Below the pieces are notes generated by a model. That model was not told where the DNA came from and searched no databases. It worked only from the letters and a program-made list of their open reading frames with translations. Position numbers and translations under genes: made by a program. A stretch of 64,000 bases of DNA from Herbiconiux sp. GTDB lineage: Bacteria > Actinomycetota > Actinomycetes > Actinomycetales > Microbacteriaceae. Location: contig NZ_SCVE01000002.1 in the NCBI RefSeq assembly GCF_004297105.1, forward strand, positions 1-64,000. The letters are read 5' to 3'. Positions 26,215 to 34,311 of the stretch are shown piece after piece (the stretch's first letter is position 1; each line of letters starts with the position of its first letter).

Positions 26215-26256
26215 ACGGTCTCCGGCAGGGACATGCGCCACTGCCCCGGGAGCCGT
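26215..26256. terminator. Imperfect hairpin upstream of poxB
   Basis: ACGGTCTCCGG-CAG pairs with CTGCCCCGGGAGCCGT with small bulges. It lies after the aldolase stop (26185) and 12 bases before the poxB start. It may terminate the aldolase transcript, or act in the poxB leader. Confidence 0.4.
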
Positions 26257-26267
26257 AGGTTCGAGAT

Positions 26268-28001
26268 ATGACCACCATTGCGGACACCATCGTCGACATC
26301 CTCCACGACGCAGGCGTGCAGCGCGTCTACGGCCTGCCGGGCGATTCGCTCAACGGCTTCACGGATGCGATCCGCCGCGCCGGGACCGTGGAGTGGGCGC
26401 ACGTGCGCCACGAGGAGGCCGCCGCCTTCGCCGCCGGCGCCGAGGCCGCCCTCACCGGTGAGCTCGCCGTGTGCGCGGGCAGTTGCGGTCCGGGCAACCT
26501 GCACCTCATCAACGGCCTCTTCGACGCGAACCGCAGCCGGGTGCCGGTGCTCGCGATCGCCGCGCAGATCCCGGCCTCGGAGATCGGCAGCACCTACTTC
26601 CAGGAGACCCACCCGCAGGAGCTCCTCCGCGAGTGCAGCGTCTACACCGAGCTCGTGAGCGTGCCCGAACAGCTGCCCCGGGTGCTGGAGATCGCGATGC
26701 GCACCGCCATCGAGCGGCGCGGGGTGGCCGTGGTGGTCATTCCCGGCGAGATCTTCCTGCAGGTCTCGAAGGGGCGGCCGAAGTCGGCGCCCATCACGGC
26801 GACCCGGAGCGTGGTGCGGCCGGCGGACGGCGAGCTGCAGAAGCTCGCCGGCATCCTGAACGCGTCGAAGAAGATCACCATCCTGGGCGGTGCCGGCACG
26901 CAGGGGGCGCACGAGAAGGTGGTGGCGCTGGCCGAGGCGCTCAAGGCACCCGTCGTGCACGCACTGCGCGGCAAGGAGTTCCTCGAGTACGACAACCCGT
27001 ACGACGTGGGAATGACCGGCCTGCTCGGTTTCGCATCCGGGTACCGGGCCATCGAGAGCTGCGACACGCTGCTGATGCTCGGCACCGACTTCCCGTATCC
27101 GCAGTTCTACCCCTCGAAGGCCACGGTCATCCAGCTCGACCTGCGCGGTGAGCAGCTGGGCAAGCGCACGCCCATCGACCTCGGCCTCGTGGGCGACGTC
27201 GGAGACACCATCGACGCGCTGCTGCCGCTGCTCGACGCCCACCCGAACACCCATCACCTCGACTCGGCACTGTCGCACTACGCCAAGACGCGCAAAGAGC
27301 TCGATGGTCTGGCCGATGAAGACCGGCGCCACGAGCCGATCCACCCGCAATACGTCGCACGGCTGATCAGCGAGCTGGCCACCGACGATGCGGTATTCAT
27401 ACCGGATGTCGGCTCCCCCGTCGTGTGGGCCGCCCGCTATCTGCGCATGAACGGCTCCCGCCGGCTCATCGGATCGTTCGCCCACGGCAGCATGGCGAAC
27501 GCGCTTCCGCAGGCGATCGGCGCCCAGAGCGCGTTCCCCGAGCGTCAGGTCGTGGCGCTCGCCGGTGACGGGGGCCTCGCGATGCTCTTCGGTGAACTGC
27601 TCACGCTGCGGCAGAACAAGCTGCCCGTGAAGATCGTGGTGTTCAACAACTCCTCGCTCAATTTCGTCGAGGTGGAGATGAAGGCCGCGGGCATCGTGAA
27701 CTTCGGCACCGGGCTCGACAACCCGAACTTCGCCGATGTGGCGAACGCGATGGGCATCCACGGACAGCGGGTCGAGAACCCCGCCGACCTGTCGATCGCC
27801 TTACGCGCCGCGTTCGATCACGACGGCCCGGCGCTCGTGGACGTCGTGACGGCCAGGCAGGAGCTCTCGATCCCGCCCACCATCACGGCAGCGCAGGCAA
27901 AGGGCTTCACACTGTACGCGGTGCGCACGCTGCTGTCGGGCCGCGGCGACGAGCTCGTCGACCTGGCCGACACGAACGTGTTCCGGAGGTTGTTCAGCTA
28001 G
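26268..28001 (+). CDS. poxB: Pyruvate dehydrogenase (quinone) / pyruvate oxidase
   Basis: The product has 577 residues. It is a thiamine-diphosphate enzyme: VYGLPGDSLNGF, the catalytic Glu in HVRHEEAAAFAAGA, a central FAD-type domain, and the ThDP/Mg motif GDGGLAMLFGE ending in VVFNNSS. It is close to E. coli PoxB in length. It converts pyruvate to acetate and CO2 with quinone or oxygen as acceptor, and is often used in stationary phase or sugar excess. The C-terminal membrane-binding helix of E. coli PoxB is not obvious. It converges on the PTS genes with a 4-bp overlap of coding ends. Confidence 0.93.
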   Translation: MTTIADTIVDILHDAGVQRVYGLPGDSLNGFTDAIRRAGTVEWAHVRHEEAAAFAAGAEAALTGELAVCAGSCGPGNLHLINGLFDANRSRVPVLAIAAQIPASEIGSTYFQETHPQELLRECSVYTELVSVPEQLPRVLEIAMRTAIERRGVAVVVIPGEIFLQVSKGRPKSAPITATRSVVRPADGELQKLAGILNASKKITILGGAGTQGAHEKVVALAEALKAPVVHALRGKEFLEYDNPYDVGMTGLLGFASGYRAIESCDTLLMLGTDFPYPQFYPSKATVIQLDLRGEQLGKRTPIDLGLVGDVGDTIDALLPLLDAHPNTHHLDSALSHYAKTRKELDGLADEDRRHEPIHPQYVARLISELATDDAVFIPDVGSPVVWAARYLRMNGSRRLIGSFAHGSMANALPQAIGAQSAFPERQVVALAGDGGLAMLFGELLTLRQNKLPVKIVVFNNSSLNFVEVEMKAAGIVNFGTGLDNPNFADVANAMGIHGQRVENPADLSIALRAAFDHDGPALVDVVTARQELSIPPTITAAQAKGFTLYAVRTLLSGRGDELVDLADTNVFRRLFS

Positions 28002-28270
28002 CCGATGGCGGCCTCGAGTTTGGCGGCGATCTCGTCGAGGTCGAAGTAGTTCTGAATCACCACGATGTCGGCGTTCGTTCGGCCGATGGAGCCCACGAGC
28101 TCCGGCGACGTGAGGATGACCTGGGCACCGGCCGCGGCCACGGCCACGTTGGCGACATCCGATGCGCTCACATCGGCGTCGAGGCCGAGGCGGTCGAGCG
28201 CCCGCACGGCGTTGACCCGCAGGATCTCCGAGGTGCCGATACCCGCCCCACAGAGTGCAACGATCTTCAT
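27998..28270 (-). CDS. PTS IIB component (ascorbate/galactitol-like)
   Basis: The product has 90 residues. The phosphocysteine loop is CGAGIGTSEI near the N terminus, as in UlaB/GatB-type IIB proteins. It accepts phosphate from IIA and passes it to sugar bound by a IIC permease. Its start overlaps the IIA stop as ATGA. No IIC gene is in the window. The 3' end overlaps the end of poxB on the other strand. Confidence 0.9.
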   Translation of the reverse strand: MKIVALCGAGIGTSEILRVNAVRALDRLGLDADVSASDVANVAVAAAGAQVILTSPELVGSIGRTNADIVVIQNYFDLDEIAAKLEAAIG

Positions 28271-28749
28271 GAGTCTTCTCCCGACTGCGGATGCGCGGCT
28301 CCCAGCAGCCGTCGCACCTCGTCTCGACTGGTGGCGGCAGCCAGTGCCGGAATGAGGCTCTCGTCGTTGAACAGGTTGGCGAGAGACGCGACGGCGGCCA
28401 CATGCTGGTCGGCCTCCGTGGCGGCCAGGCCGAGAATCACCGACACCGGGTCATTGTACGCATGGCCGAAGGTGACCGGTTCGGCCAGGGTGACCACGAC
28501 GATACCCGGGGCCGTCACGTCGGGGCCCGGCCGCGCATGCGCCATGGCGAGCCCGGGCGCGATGACGATGTAGGGGCCGTACTCCTCGACGAGGGCGATC
28601 ATGCGGTCGCCGTACGAGGGCTCGGAGCATCCGGAGGCCGTCAGCGCCGCGGCCACGGCCCGGATCGCCGAGCGCCAATCCGCTGCGGTCGCGTGCAGCG
28701 CGATCGCCGGATCGGGGAGCTGATCGAGCGGGGGGATCGAGAACGTCAT
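28267..28749 (-). CDS. PTS IIA component (mannitol/fructose/ascorbate type)
   Basis: The product has 160 residues. The active-site region APGLAMAHARPG contains the phosphohistidine typical of PTS EIIA type 2 domains. YGDRMIALVEEYGPYIVIAP precedes it, as in UlaC. It takes phosphate from HPr and gives it to the IIB encoded immediately downstream. The pair may serve a distant IIC, or act in regulation. There is no strong ribosome site visible at the start. Confidence 0.9.
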   Translation of the reverse strand: MTFSIPPLDQLPDPAIALHATAADWRSAIRAVAAALTASGCSEPSYGDRMIALVEEYGPYIVIAPGLAMAHARPGPDVTAPGIVVVTLAEPVTFGHAYNDPVSVILGLAATEADQHVAAVASLANLFNDESLIPALAAATSRDEVRRLLGAAHPQSGEDS

Positions 28750-28905
28750 CGTCTGGTAATCATGTCAGTTCCGCGTGGATGAAGCCGGGGAGTTCGCTGC
28801 ACGCGCCACCGCGTGACGTTCTCGGCGAGGGTGCGCCCGGTCCCTTCCGGCGACGCCTGTCCGAGTCGTAGCGTGGGTCGCAGCCAACCCCGAGAGGACA
28901 CCACC

Positions 28906-29322
28906 ATGATCGAGAACTGGAAGATCGAGCTCATCGCCTTCCCCGTCACCGACATCGACCGCGCGAAGGCGTTCTACGTCGACCAGGTGGGCTTCGTGGC
29001 CGACCACGACGCCTCGCCCACCGAGGACATCCGTTTCGTGCAGCTCACCCCACCTGGTTCGGCCTGCTCCATCGCCTTCGGCAAGGGCGTCTCCACGATG
29101 CAGCCGGGCTCGCTGAAGGCCGTGCAGGTCGTCGTGCCGAGCGCCGCGGATGCCCACGCGCACCTGCGCGCGAACGGCGTCGAGTGCAGCGAGGTCATCG
29201 ACGAGGGATGGGGTCTGTTCGTGTACTTCAGCGACCCCGATGGCAACTCCTGGGCGCTGCAGGAGCTGCCCGACTACGCCGCCATGGCCGCCGAGGGAGC
29301 CGCGGCAGCCACGCAGCCTTAG
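28906..29322 (+). CDS. VOC-family (glyoxalase/bleomycin-resistance fold) protein
   Basis: The product has 138 residues, with GAGAGGAC before the ATG. One pair of beta-alpha-beta-beta-beta modules is visible, with FPVTDIDRAKAFYVDQVGF at the front and VYFSDPDGNSWALQE at the end. Such proteins bind a divalent metal and act as lyases, dioxygenases or antibiotic binders. Subfamily and substrate are unclear. It is a single gene between the PTS pair and adenosine deaminase. Confidence 0.88.
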   Translation: MIENWKIELIAFPVTDIDRAKAFYVDQVGFVADHDASPTEDIRFVQLTPPGSACSIAFGKGVSTMQPGSLKAVQVVVPSAADAHAHLRANGVECSEVIDEGWGLFVYFSDPDGNSWALQELPDYAAMAAEGAAAATQP

Positions 29323-29334
29323 CAGTGGGCCTGC

Positions 29335-30456
29335 TCAGGCCTCGTCGAAGCCCTCCGAGATGGCGTCGGCGAGGTCTTCGCGGTCTTCGATCGGCAGGAA
29401 GGTGGCGGCGGCCGCGTTCAGCTGGAACACCTCGATGTCGGAGAGGTCGTAGCCGAAGGCATCCGTCAGCAGAGCGAGTTCACGGCTGATCGAGGTGTTG
29501 CTCATCAGCCGGTTGTCGGTGTTCACCGTCACCTGGAAGCCGAGCTGGTAGAGCAGGTCGAAGGGGTGATCGGCGAGGTCGTCGCCCCACTCGGAGATGG
29601 CACCCGTCTGCAGGTTCGACGAGGGAGAGAGCTCGAGTGCGATCTCGCGGTCTTTCACCCACTGGGCGAGCAGGCCGAGGCTCACGTAGGTGTTGTCGTC
29701 GTCCTGCCGCTCGATCTCGATGTCCTCCGCGATGCGCACCCCGTGGCCGAGGCGCAGCGCACGGCCGTGGAAGAGGGCGCCCTTGATGCTCTCGAGTCCG
29801 TCACCCTCGCCCGCGTGCACCGTGACCGGGAAGAAGTGGTGTGCCAGGTAGTCGAACGCCGCCAGCTGGTTCTTGGCGGGGAAGCCGAGTTCTGCGCCCG
29901 CGATGTCGAAGCCCACGACGCCGCGATCGCGGTGCCGCACGGCGAGTTCGGCGATCTCGAGTCCGCGGTCGGCGTGCCGCATCGCGGTGATCAGCTGGCC
30001 CACCCGGATGCTGCCTCCGGCGTTGCGCGCGTCATCCGTTCCGAGCTCGAGGCCTTCCTGCACGGCCTCCACGACATCGTCGAGCGAGAGCCCCTTGGTG
30101 AGGTGCTGCTCGGGGGCCCAGCGCACCTCTCCGTAGATCACGCCGTCGGCGGCGAGGTCGTTCACGAATTCGCGGGCCACCCGGATGAGTCCCTCCCGGG
30201 TCTGCATCACTCCGATGGTGACGTCGAAGGTGGCGAGGTAGCTGGGCAGCGAACCGGAGTCGGCGCTGTCTTCGAACCAGTCGGCCAGTTCGAGCTCGTC
30301 GTTCGAGGGGATCTTCAGGCCGATCGCGTCGGCGAGCTCGATGATGGTGCCGGGCCGCAGACCGCCGTCGAGGTGGTCGTGGAGCGACACTTTCGGCAGG
30401 GAATTGAAGCTGATGTCGGTTCCGGGGACGAGGTATTCCTCAGGCGCTGCGGTCAT
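29335..30456 (-). CDS. add: Adenosine deaminase
   Basis: The product has 373 residues. The zinc-binding HDHLDG, the catalytic HAGEGDG, the RLGHGVR segment and TVNTDNRLMSNTSISREL match actinobacterial adenosine deaminases. It converts adenosine and deoxyadenosine to inosine forms, which the phosphorylase at 14897 or the hydrolase at 34312 can split. The start ATG 30456 was chosen because the upstream in-frame sequence overlaps the divergent gene. The long extension to 31533 is not coding. Confidence 0.96.
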   Translation of the reverse strand: MTAAPEEYLVPGTDISFNSLPKVSLHDHLDGGLRPGTIIELADAIGLKIPSNDELELADWFEDSADSGSLPSYLATFDVTIGVMQTREGLIRVAREFVNDLAADGVIYGEVRWAPEQHLTKGLSLDDVVEAVQEGLELGTDDARNAGGSIRVGQLITAMRHADRGLEIAELAVRHRDRGVVGFDIAGAELGFPAKNQLAAFDYLAHHFFPVTVHAGEGDGLESIKGALFHGRALRLGHGVRIAEDIEIERQDDDNTYVSLGLLAQWVKDREIALELSPSSNLQTGAISEWGDDLADHPFDLLYQLGFQVTVNTDNRLMSNTSISRELALLTDAFGYDLSDIEVFQLNAAAATFLPIEDREDLADAISEGFDEA

Positions 30457-30597
30457 GGTTCCACCATAGGTCGTGGGGCGGTGCGGTGTCTCCGGCAGGG
30501 CGCCGACCCGCCCGGCTCCGAGGCGCCGACAGGTGTCGTTCACCGCCTCTAGGATGTTGTCACCGCGACAGCACGCGGCGGGAGAGGACCCACTCCG

Positions 30598-32037
30598 ATG
30601 ACCACTGAGAACACCGCATCCGGCGAGCCCGCGGGGCCCGAAGCGGGGCCGGCCGCGGAGCCCGCGGCCTCCGCGCCGCCCACGGCCTTCGCGCCGCCCG
30701 CAGTCTCCGAGCTGCCCGCGGCTTCCGCGCTGCCCGCGGCCGCCGCGCCGCCCGCGGCCTCCGAGCTGCCCGCGGCTTCCGAGCTGCCCGCCTTCCCGGC
30801 GATGACGGCCGCGCCCCAGACGGAATCCGGCCCCGTGCCATCCCGCCGGCGGAAGCGCCGCGGCTTCATCATCGCGGGCGCGACCATCGTGGCAGCCGGG
30901 GTTCTGGCCGGCGGTTTCTGGGGCTGGAGCGTCGTCGCGCGCTCCGATTACGACACGGCCACCGTGAGTCTCGCCGATGCCCAGAACGACGAGCGCGACG
31001 CCGTCAACGCCTTCCAGGCCCGGATTCCCAGCATCGATGGCGTGCTCGCCAGCCTGCAATCCGTGGCCGCGGCCCCGGAGTTCGCGGCCGACACCTCGGC
31101 GGAGGCGGAGCCGTTGCGAACCGCCATCACCGCGCTCAGCACGGTCGTCGAGGAGGTCGACGACCTGAGGGAGGTCACTGCGAGCGGTACTGACCCCGAC
31201 TCGGGCACGACGGCACCGGATGCGACGCACGAGCTCGACGGGCGCACCGAACCGGAGGGCTACCGCCCGCCGTGGGAGCTCGTCTCGGCCACCGAGGCCG
31301 CGACCGGTGACGCCCGCGAGGCGCGCGACACGGCCGATTCGCTGAACACCGCGAACGACGCCGCAGCGGAGGCGCAGGACGCACTGGATGATCGCGAGAA
31401 CGCCTACTTCGAGGGCCTCGGCGCACGAGGAACCGCCACGATCGCCGCGAGCCCTCTCGCCACGAAGGCCACCCAGGTGGACTTCACCCGGCTCATCGAA
31501 CAGGCATCCGATCCCGCGGGCAGCTCCTCGCACGACGGGGCGTTCCTCTCCGCCTTCGCCGTCGCCGAGCGCGCGGTCACCGATTCACAGGCGAGGATGG
31601 CGGCGGAACAGAACGATCCGTCGCTGGCCGTGCGGCACGAGATCGAGGCCTACGCCCGCTCGATCAGCAATGGGATGACCCTCGATTTCGTGTGGGCACC
31701 GGAGGTCTCAGGGCTCGGGGAAGGCTGGCTCTCGGGCACGGCCCAGACCTGGCCCACCGACGGCGGCTGGGCGATCATCAGCCTCAACTACCCCATCGAG
31801 ACGGAGTGGGACACCGACCGCAACCCTCGGGCGGTGGTGACCCACGAGGTCGGCCACACCCAGGCCTACCGCGACGCCTGCTGGAGTCTCTTCTCAGGAC
31901 CGGTGTTCAACTCCGACGACGAGACGTGGGCCACGGCCTGGGCGATCGGCATGGGCTTCGACCTGCCGGGGTCCGGCATCGAGGCGTACGGGCGCCCGAG
32001 CGATGAGCAGATCGAGGTCGCCGCCCAGTGCCGGTGA
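30598..32037 (+). CDS. Membrane-anchored protein with C-terminal HEVGH metallopeptidase-like motif
   Basis: The product has 479 residues and I do not recognise the family. Residues 1-82 are Pro/Ala-rich with repeated SELPAAS/SALPAA units and are probably cytoplasmic. A basic stop RRRKRR is followed by one membrane helix (about 90-113). The outside part is helical with possible coiled coils (residues 118-340). The C-terminal domain has HEVGH at 416-420 and a possible third ligand at Glu442 in DDETWATAW, plus Cys pairs that could form a disulphide. The motif suggests a zinc protease, but activity is inference. It diverges from add. Confidence 0.75.
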   Translation: MTTENTASGEPAGPEAGPAAEPAASAPPTAFAPPAVSELPAASALPAAAAPPAASELPAASELPAFPAMTAAPQTESGPVPSRRRKRRGFIIAGATIVAAGVLAGGFWGWSVVARSDYDTATVSLADAQNDERDAVNAFQARIPSIDGVLASLQSVAAAPEFAADTSAEAEPLRTAITALSTVVEEVDDLREVTASGTDPDSGTTAPDATHELDGRTEPEGYRPPWELVSATEAATGDAREARDTADSLNTANDAAAEAQDALDDRENAYFEGLGARGTATIAASPLATKATQVDFTRLIEQASDPAGSSSHDGAFLSAFAVAERAVTDSQARMAAEQNDPSLAVRHEIEAYARSISNGMTLDFVWAPEVSGLGEGWLSGTAQTWPTDGGWAIISLNYPIETEWDTDRNPRAVVTHEVGHTQAYRDACWSLFSGPVFNSDDETWATAWAIGMGFDLPGSGIEAYGRPSDEQIEVAAQCR

Positions 32038-32125
32038 GGCTCTCACCGTGCGAGACCAGGGTGTGTTTCCCGGGCGCCGGCACCGGAGCCTCATCCGCTG
32101 CCGGACTCCGTGGTCGTCGGCCCCG

Positions 32126-32998
32126 TCAGAGGCCCAGTGACGCACTGATGCGCATCACGGCGGCGCGCGTCAGCTCCCGCACGCGCTCTGCCGGAACGCT
32201 GCTGTAGCTCGTGGCCACGTAGGGAACCGTGAGGGCGGCGAGCGCGGTGCGGGCGCGGTTCAGCACCGGGAAAACGACATCCGTCACTGACGGCTGCAGC
32301 GGGTCGGACCGCTCCACGAACCCGTCATTCCGGATGCGACGAAGAATCGCCCCGTCGACGTCACCCTCTCGCCGCCCGCTAGGCCGCGCCACCTCGCGGG
32401 AGGCATCATCGTCTTCCCCCTCGTCGATGGCTGCCGGATGCCGCACCAGCGCATCGGAGGCGCCATCGGAGGCCGCATCGGAGACGCCCCCAGCCGCCAT
32501 GTCGACCGTATCGCCGAACAGGAGGTCGACCGGCCCGATCATGCTCTCGCCCCCGAAGGCGCTCAGCACGGCTCCTGTCGCCGTGGTCTCGAGCGGGAAC
32601 AGCGCTCCCACCCGCACGCGGAAGCCGAAATCGGCCGGGCTCTCCACCTGGGCCACTACGCGCACTCCGCCGCTCTCGAGCACGCTGAGGTTGCACGACT
32701 GGCCCGTGGCGGCGGCCAGCTCCCGCATGGGGCCGAGCGCGGCATCCGTCAGCGAGCGCAGCGGCTCCTGGCGGTGCGAGAGGTCGAAGAGGCGCAGCGA
32801 GAGCGAGTAGGCCCCACTCTGGGCATCGCGATAGAGGTAGCCACGACGCTCGAGTGTGGTGAGCACACGGAAGATCTGACTCGGCGAACGGTCGACCGCC
32901 TGCGCGATCTCGAGCTGGCTGAGAGCGGGGCGATCAGCGAGCACCTCGAGGATGTCGAGCGCTTTCTCGAGCGCGGGCACCGCGTAGTCGGGTGGCAT
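32126..32998 (-). CDS. IclR-family transcriptional regulator
   Basis: The product has 290 residues. The N-terminal winged HTH is LEIAQAVDRSPSQIFRVLTTLERRGYL, followed by an IclR effector domain (SCNLSVLESGGVRVVAQVE). It is about 35 residues longer than usual, because residues about 170-215 form an Asp/Ala/Gly/Arg-rich insert. It lies 24 bp downstream of the SAHH-like gene on the same strand. A dyad in front of that gene (34282-34298) has the ATGAA/TTCAT form seen for some IclR sites, so it may control the nucleoside genes. Confidence 0.9.
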   Translation of the reverse strand: MPPDYAVPALEKALDILEVLADRPALSQLEIAQAVDRSPSQIFRVLTTLERRGYLYRDAQSGAYSLSLRLFDLSHRQEPLRSLTDAALGPMRELAAATGQSCNLSVLESGGVRVVAQVESPADFGFRVRVGALFPLETTATGAVLSAFGGESMIGPVDLLFGDTVDMAAGGVSDAASDGASDALVRHPAAIDEGEDDDASREVARPSGRREGDVDGAILRRIRNDGFVERSDPLQPSVTDVVFPVLNRARTALAALTVPYVATSYSSVPAERVRELTRAAVMRISASLGL

Positions 32999-33022
32999 GT
33001 CGATTCCTCCTCGGGCCGGGGC

Positions 33023-34264
33023 CTATTCGGAGGCGCTCATCGCCGCCAGCATGCGCCGGGCGATGGTGCGATCGATGTCGTCGGGAACGGGTTGCGCGCC
33101 CGGAACGAGGGAGGCGGCATCCGTCGCCACCCGTTCGAGTGAGAGGGTCTGCAGCAGGAACCCCAGGTCCATCGACTCGAGCGAGTTGCCCTTCGGCTCC
33201 CGCCCGGCGAGGTTGAACATGCGGCCCCCGGCAATGAGCACCACGTGCCGCCCATCGGGCAGGTCGATGCGCTCGATGGCCTCCACGATCTCGCGGCTGC
33301 CCGTGGACGCCGCACGCAGGCCCGGTACGTCGATCTCCCACGGGAAGTGGCCGCAGTTGGCCAGGATGGCGCCGTCGCGCATTCGCCCGATGGTGTCGAG
33401 GCCCAGCACGCCCGGATGCCCGGTGGCCGTGATGAACACGTCGCCCCACTCCGCGAGTGCCGGGCCGCCGCCGACCTCCGTCGACACCCGGAATCCATCG
33501 AGCGCGGCCTCGAACGCCTTCAGCTCGTCGACCTCCACCACGGCGACCTTGGCCCCGAGCGCGCGCAGGTAGTGCGCCACCCCGCGACCGCACCAGCCGT
33601 ACCCGAACACCACGAAGCGCCGCCCGGGAACCATGAGGTTGGTGATGCGCATGAAACTCTCGACCACCGACTGACCGACGGCGTGCTTGTTCTCGCCGAT
33701 GGCCTTCAGCAGGCTGTCGTTGATCACGATCATGGGGAACGGCACCGCTCCCGCGAGCTCGCCGCGCAGCCGGTCTCCCCCCGAGGTGGTCTCCTCGGTG
33801 CCGCCGAGGATGCCCGCCGCCGTGCCGTCGCCCACGACGCCGGCCGCGAGGTCGCCGCCGTTGTCGAGCAGCATGTCGGGGGCCGCATCGAGAACCCTCC
33901 GGATGTTGGCGTGATGCTGCTCCAGTGTGTCGTCGCGCGCACCGAACAGCGTCATGCCGGCGCCGCTCGCGTTGAGGAATGCCACGACGTCGTCCTGCGT
34001 GGAACCGTGGTTGCCCGTGCCGACGATCTCGGCGCCGCCGGCCGCCAGTGTCTCGAGCAGCACGGCCGTCTTCGGCTCGATGTGCAGTGACATGCCGATG
34101 CGGTGCCCCGCGAACGGCCGCGTGGCGGCGAGGTCGGCGCGGGCCGCGGCGAGCAGCGGCATGCGCGAGCGGATCCACTCCACCCGGGCGGCGCCCTGTG
34201 CGATGAGACCCTGTGCGACGAGACCCTGTGCGTCGGGCGCGGAACCGGAAACGTTCGATGTCAT
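33023..34264 (-). CDS. S-adenosylhomocysteine hydrolase-like protein
   Basis: The product has 413 residues. It keeps SAHH landmarks: LHIEPKTAVLLETL (His61), STQDDVVAF, MLLDNGGDL (Asp134), TEETTSG (Glu158), NDSLLK (Lys187) and the NAD motif GYGWCGRG. The usual Asp four residues after the Lys appears as Glu191 (AIGENK), and the region before it differs from true SAHH. Asp-Asp-Gly has become Asp-Asn-Gly. It is therefore a divergent member whose substrate may not be SAH. It sits between an IclR regulator and a divergent nucleoside hydrolase, with adenosine deaminase nearby, so nucleoside metabolism is likely. Confidence 0.82.
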   Translation of the reverse strand: MTSNVSGSAPDAQGLVAQGLIAQGAARVEWIRSRMPLLAAARADLAATRPFAGHRIGMSLHIEPKTAVLLETLAAGGAEIVGTGNHGSTQDDVVAFLNASGAGMTLFGARDDTLEQHHANIRRVLDAAPDMLLDNGGDLAAGVVGDGTAAGILGGTEETTSGGDRLRGELAGAVPFPMIVINDSLLKAIGENKHAVGQSVVESFMRITNLMVPGRRFVVFGYGWCGRGVAHYLRALGAKVAVVEVDELKAFEAALDGFRVSTEVGGGPALAEWGDVFITATGHPGVLGLDTIGRMRDGAILANCGHFPWEIDVPGLRAASTGSREIVEAIERIDLPDGRHVVLIAGGRMFNLAGREPKGNSLESMDLGFLLQTLSLERVATDAASLVPGAQPVPDDIDRTIARRMLAAMSASE

Positions 34265-34281
34265 GCGGCGATCATACACAG

Positions 34282-34298
34282 ATGAATTCTGTTTTCAT
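34282..34298. promoter_or_regulatory. Operator-like dyad between SAHH-like and nucleoside hydrolase genes
   Basis: ATGAA-N7-TTCAT (34282-34286, 34294-34298) lies in a 47-bp AT-rich divergent gap. Its centre is about 22 bp from each start codon, so a bound protein would block both promoters. The IclR protein at 32126 is the nearest candidate. Confidence 0.6.
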
Positions 34299-34311
34299 AT
34301 ATGCTTCTCCC

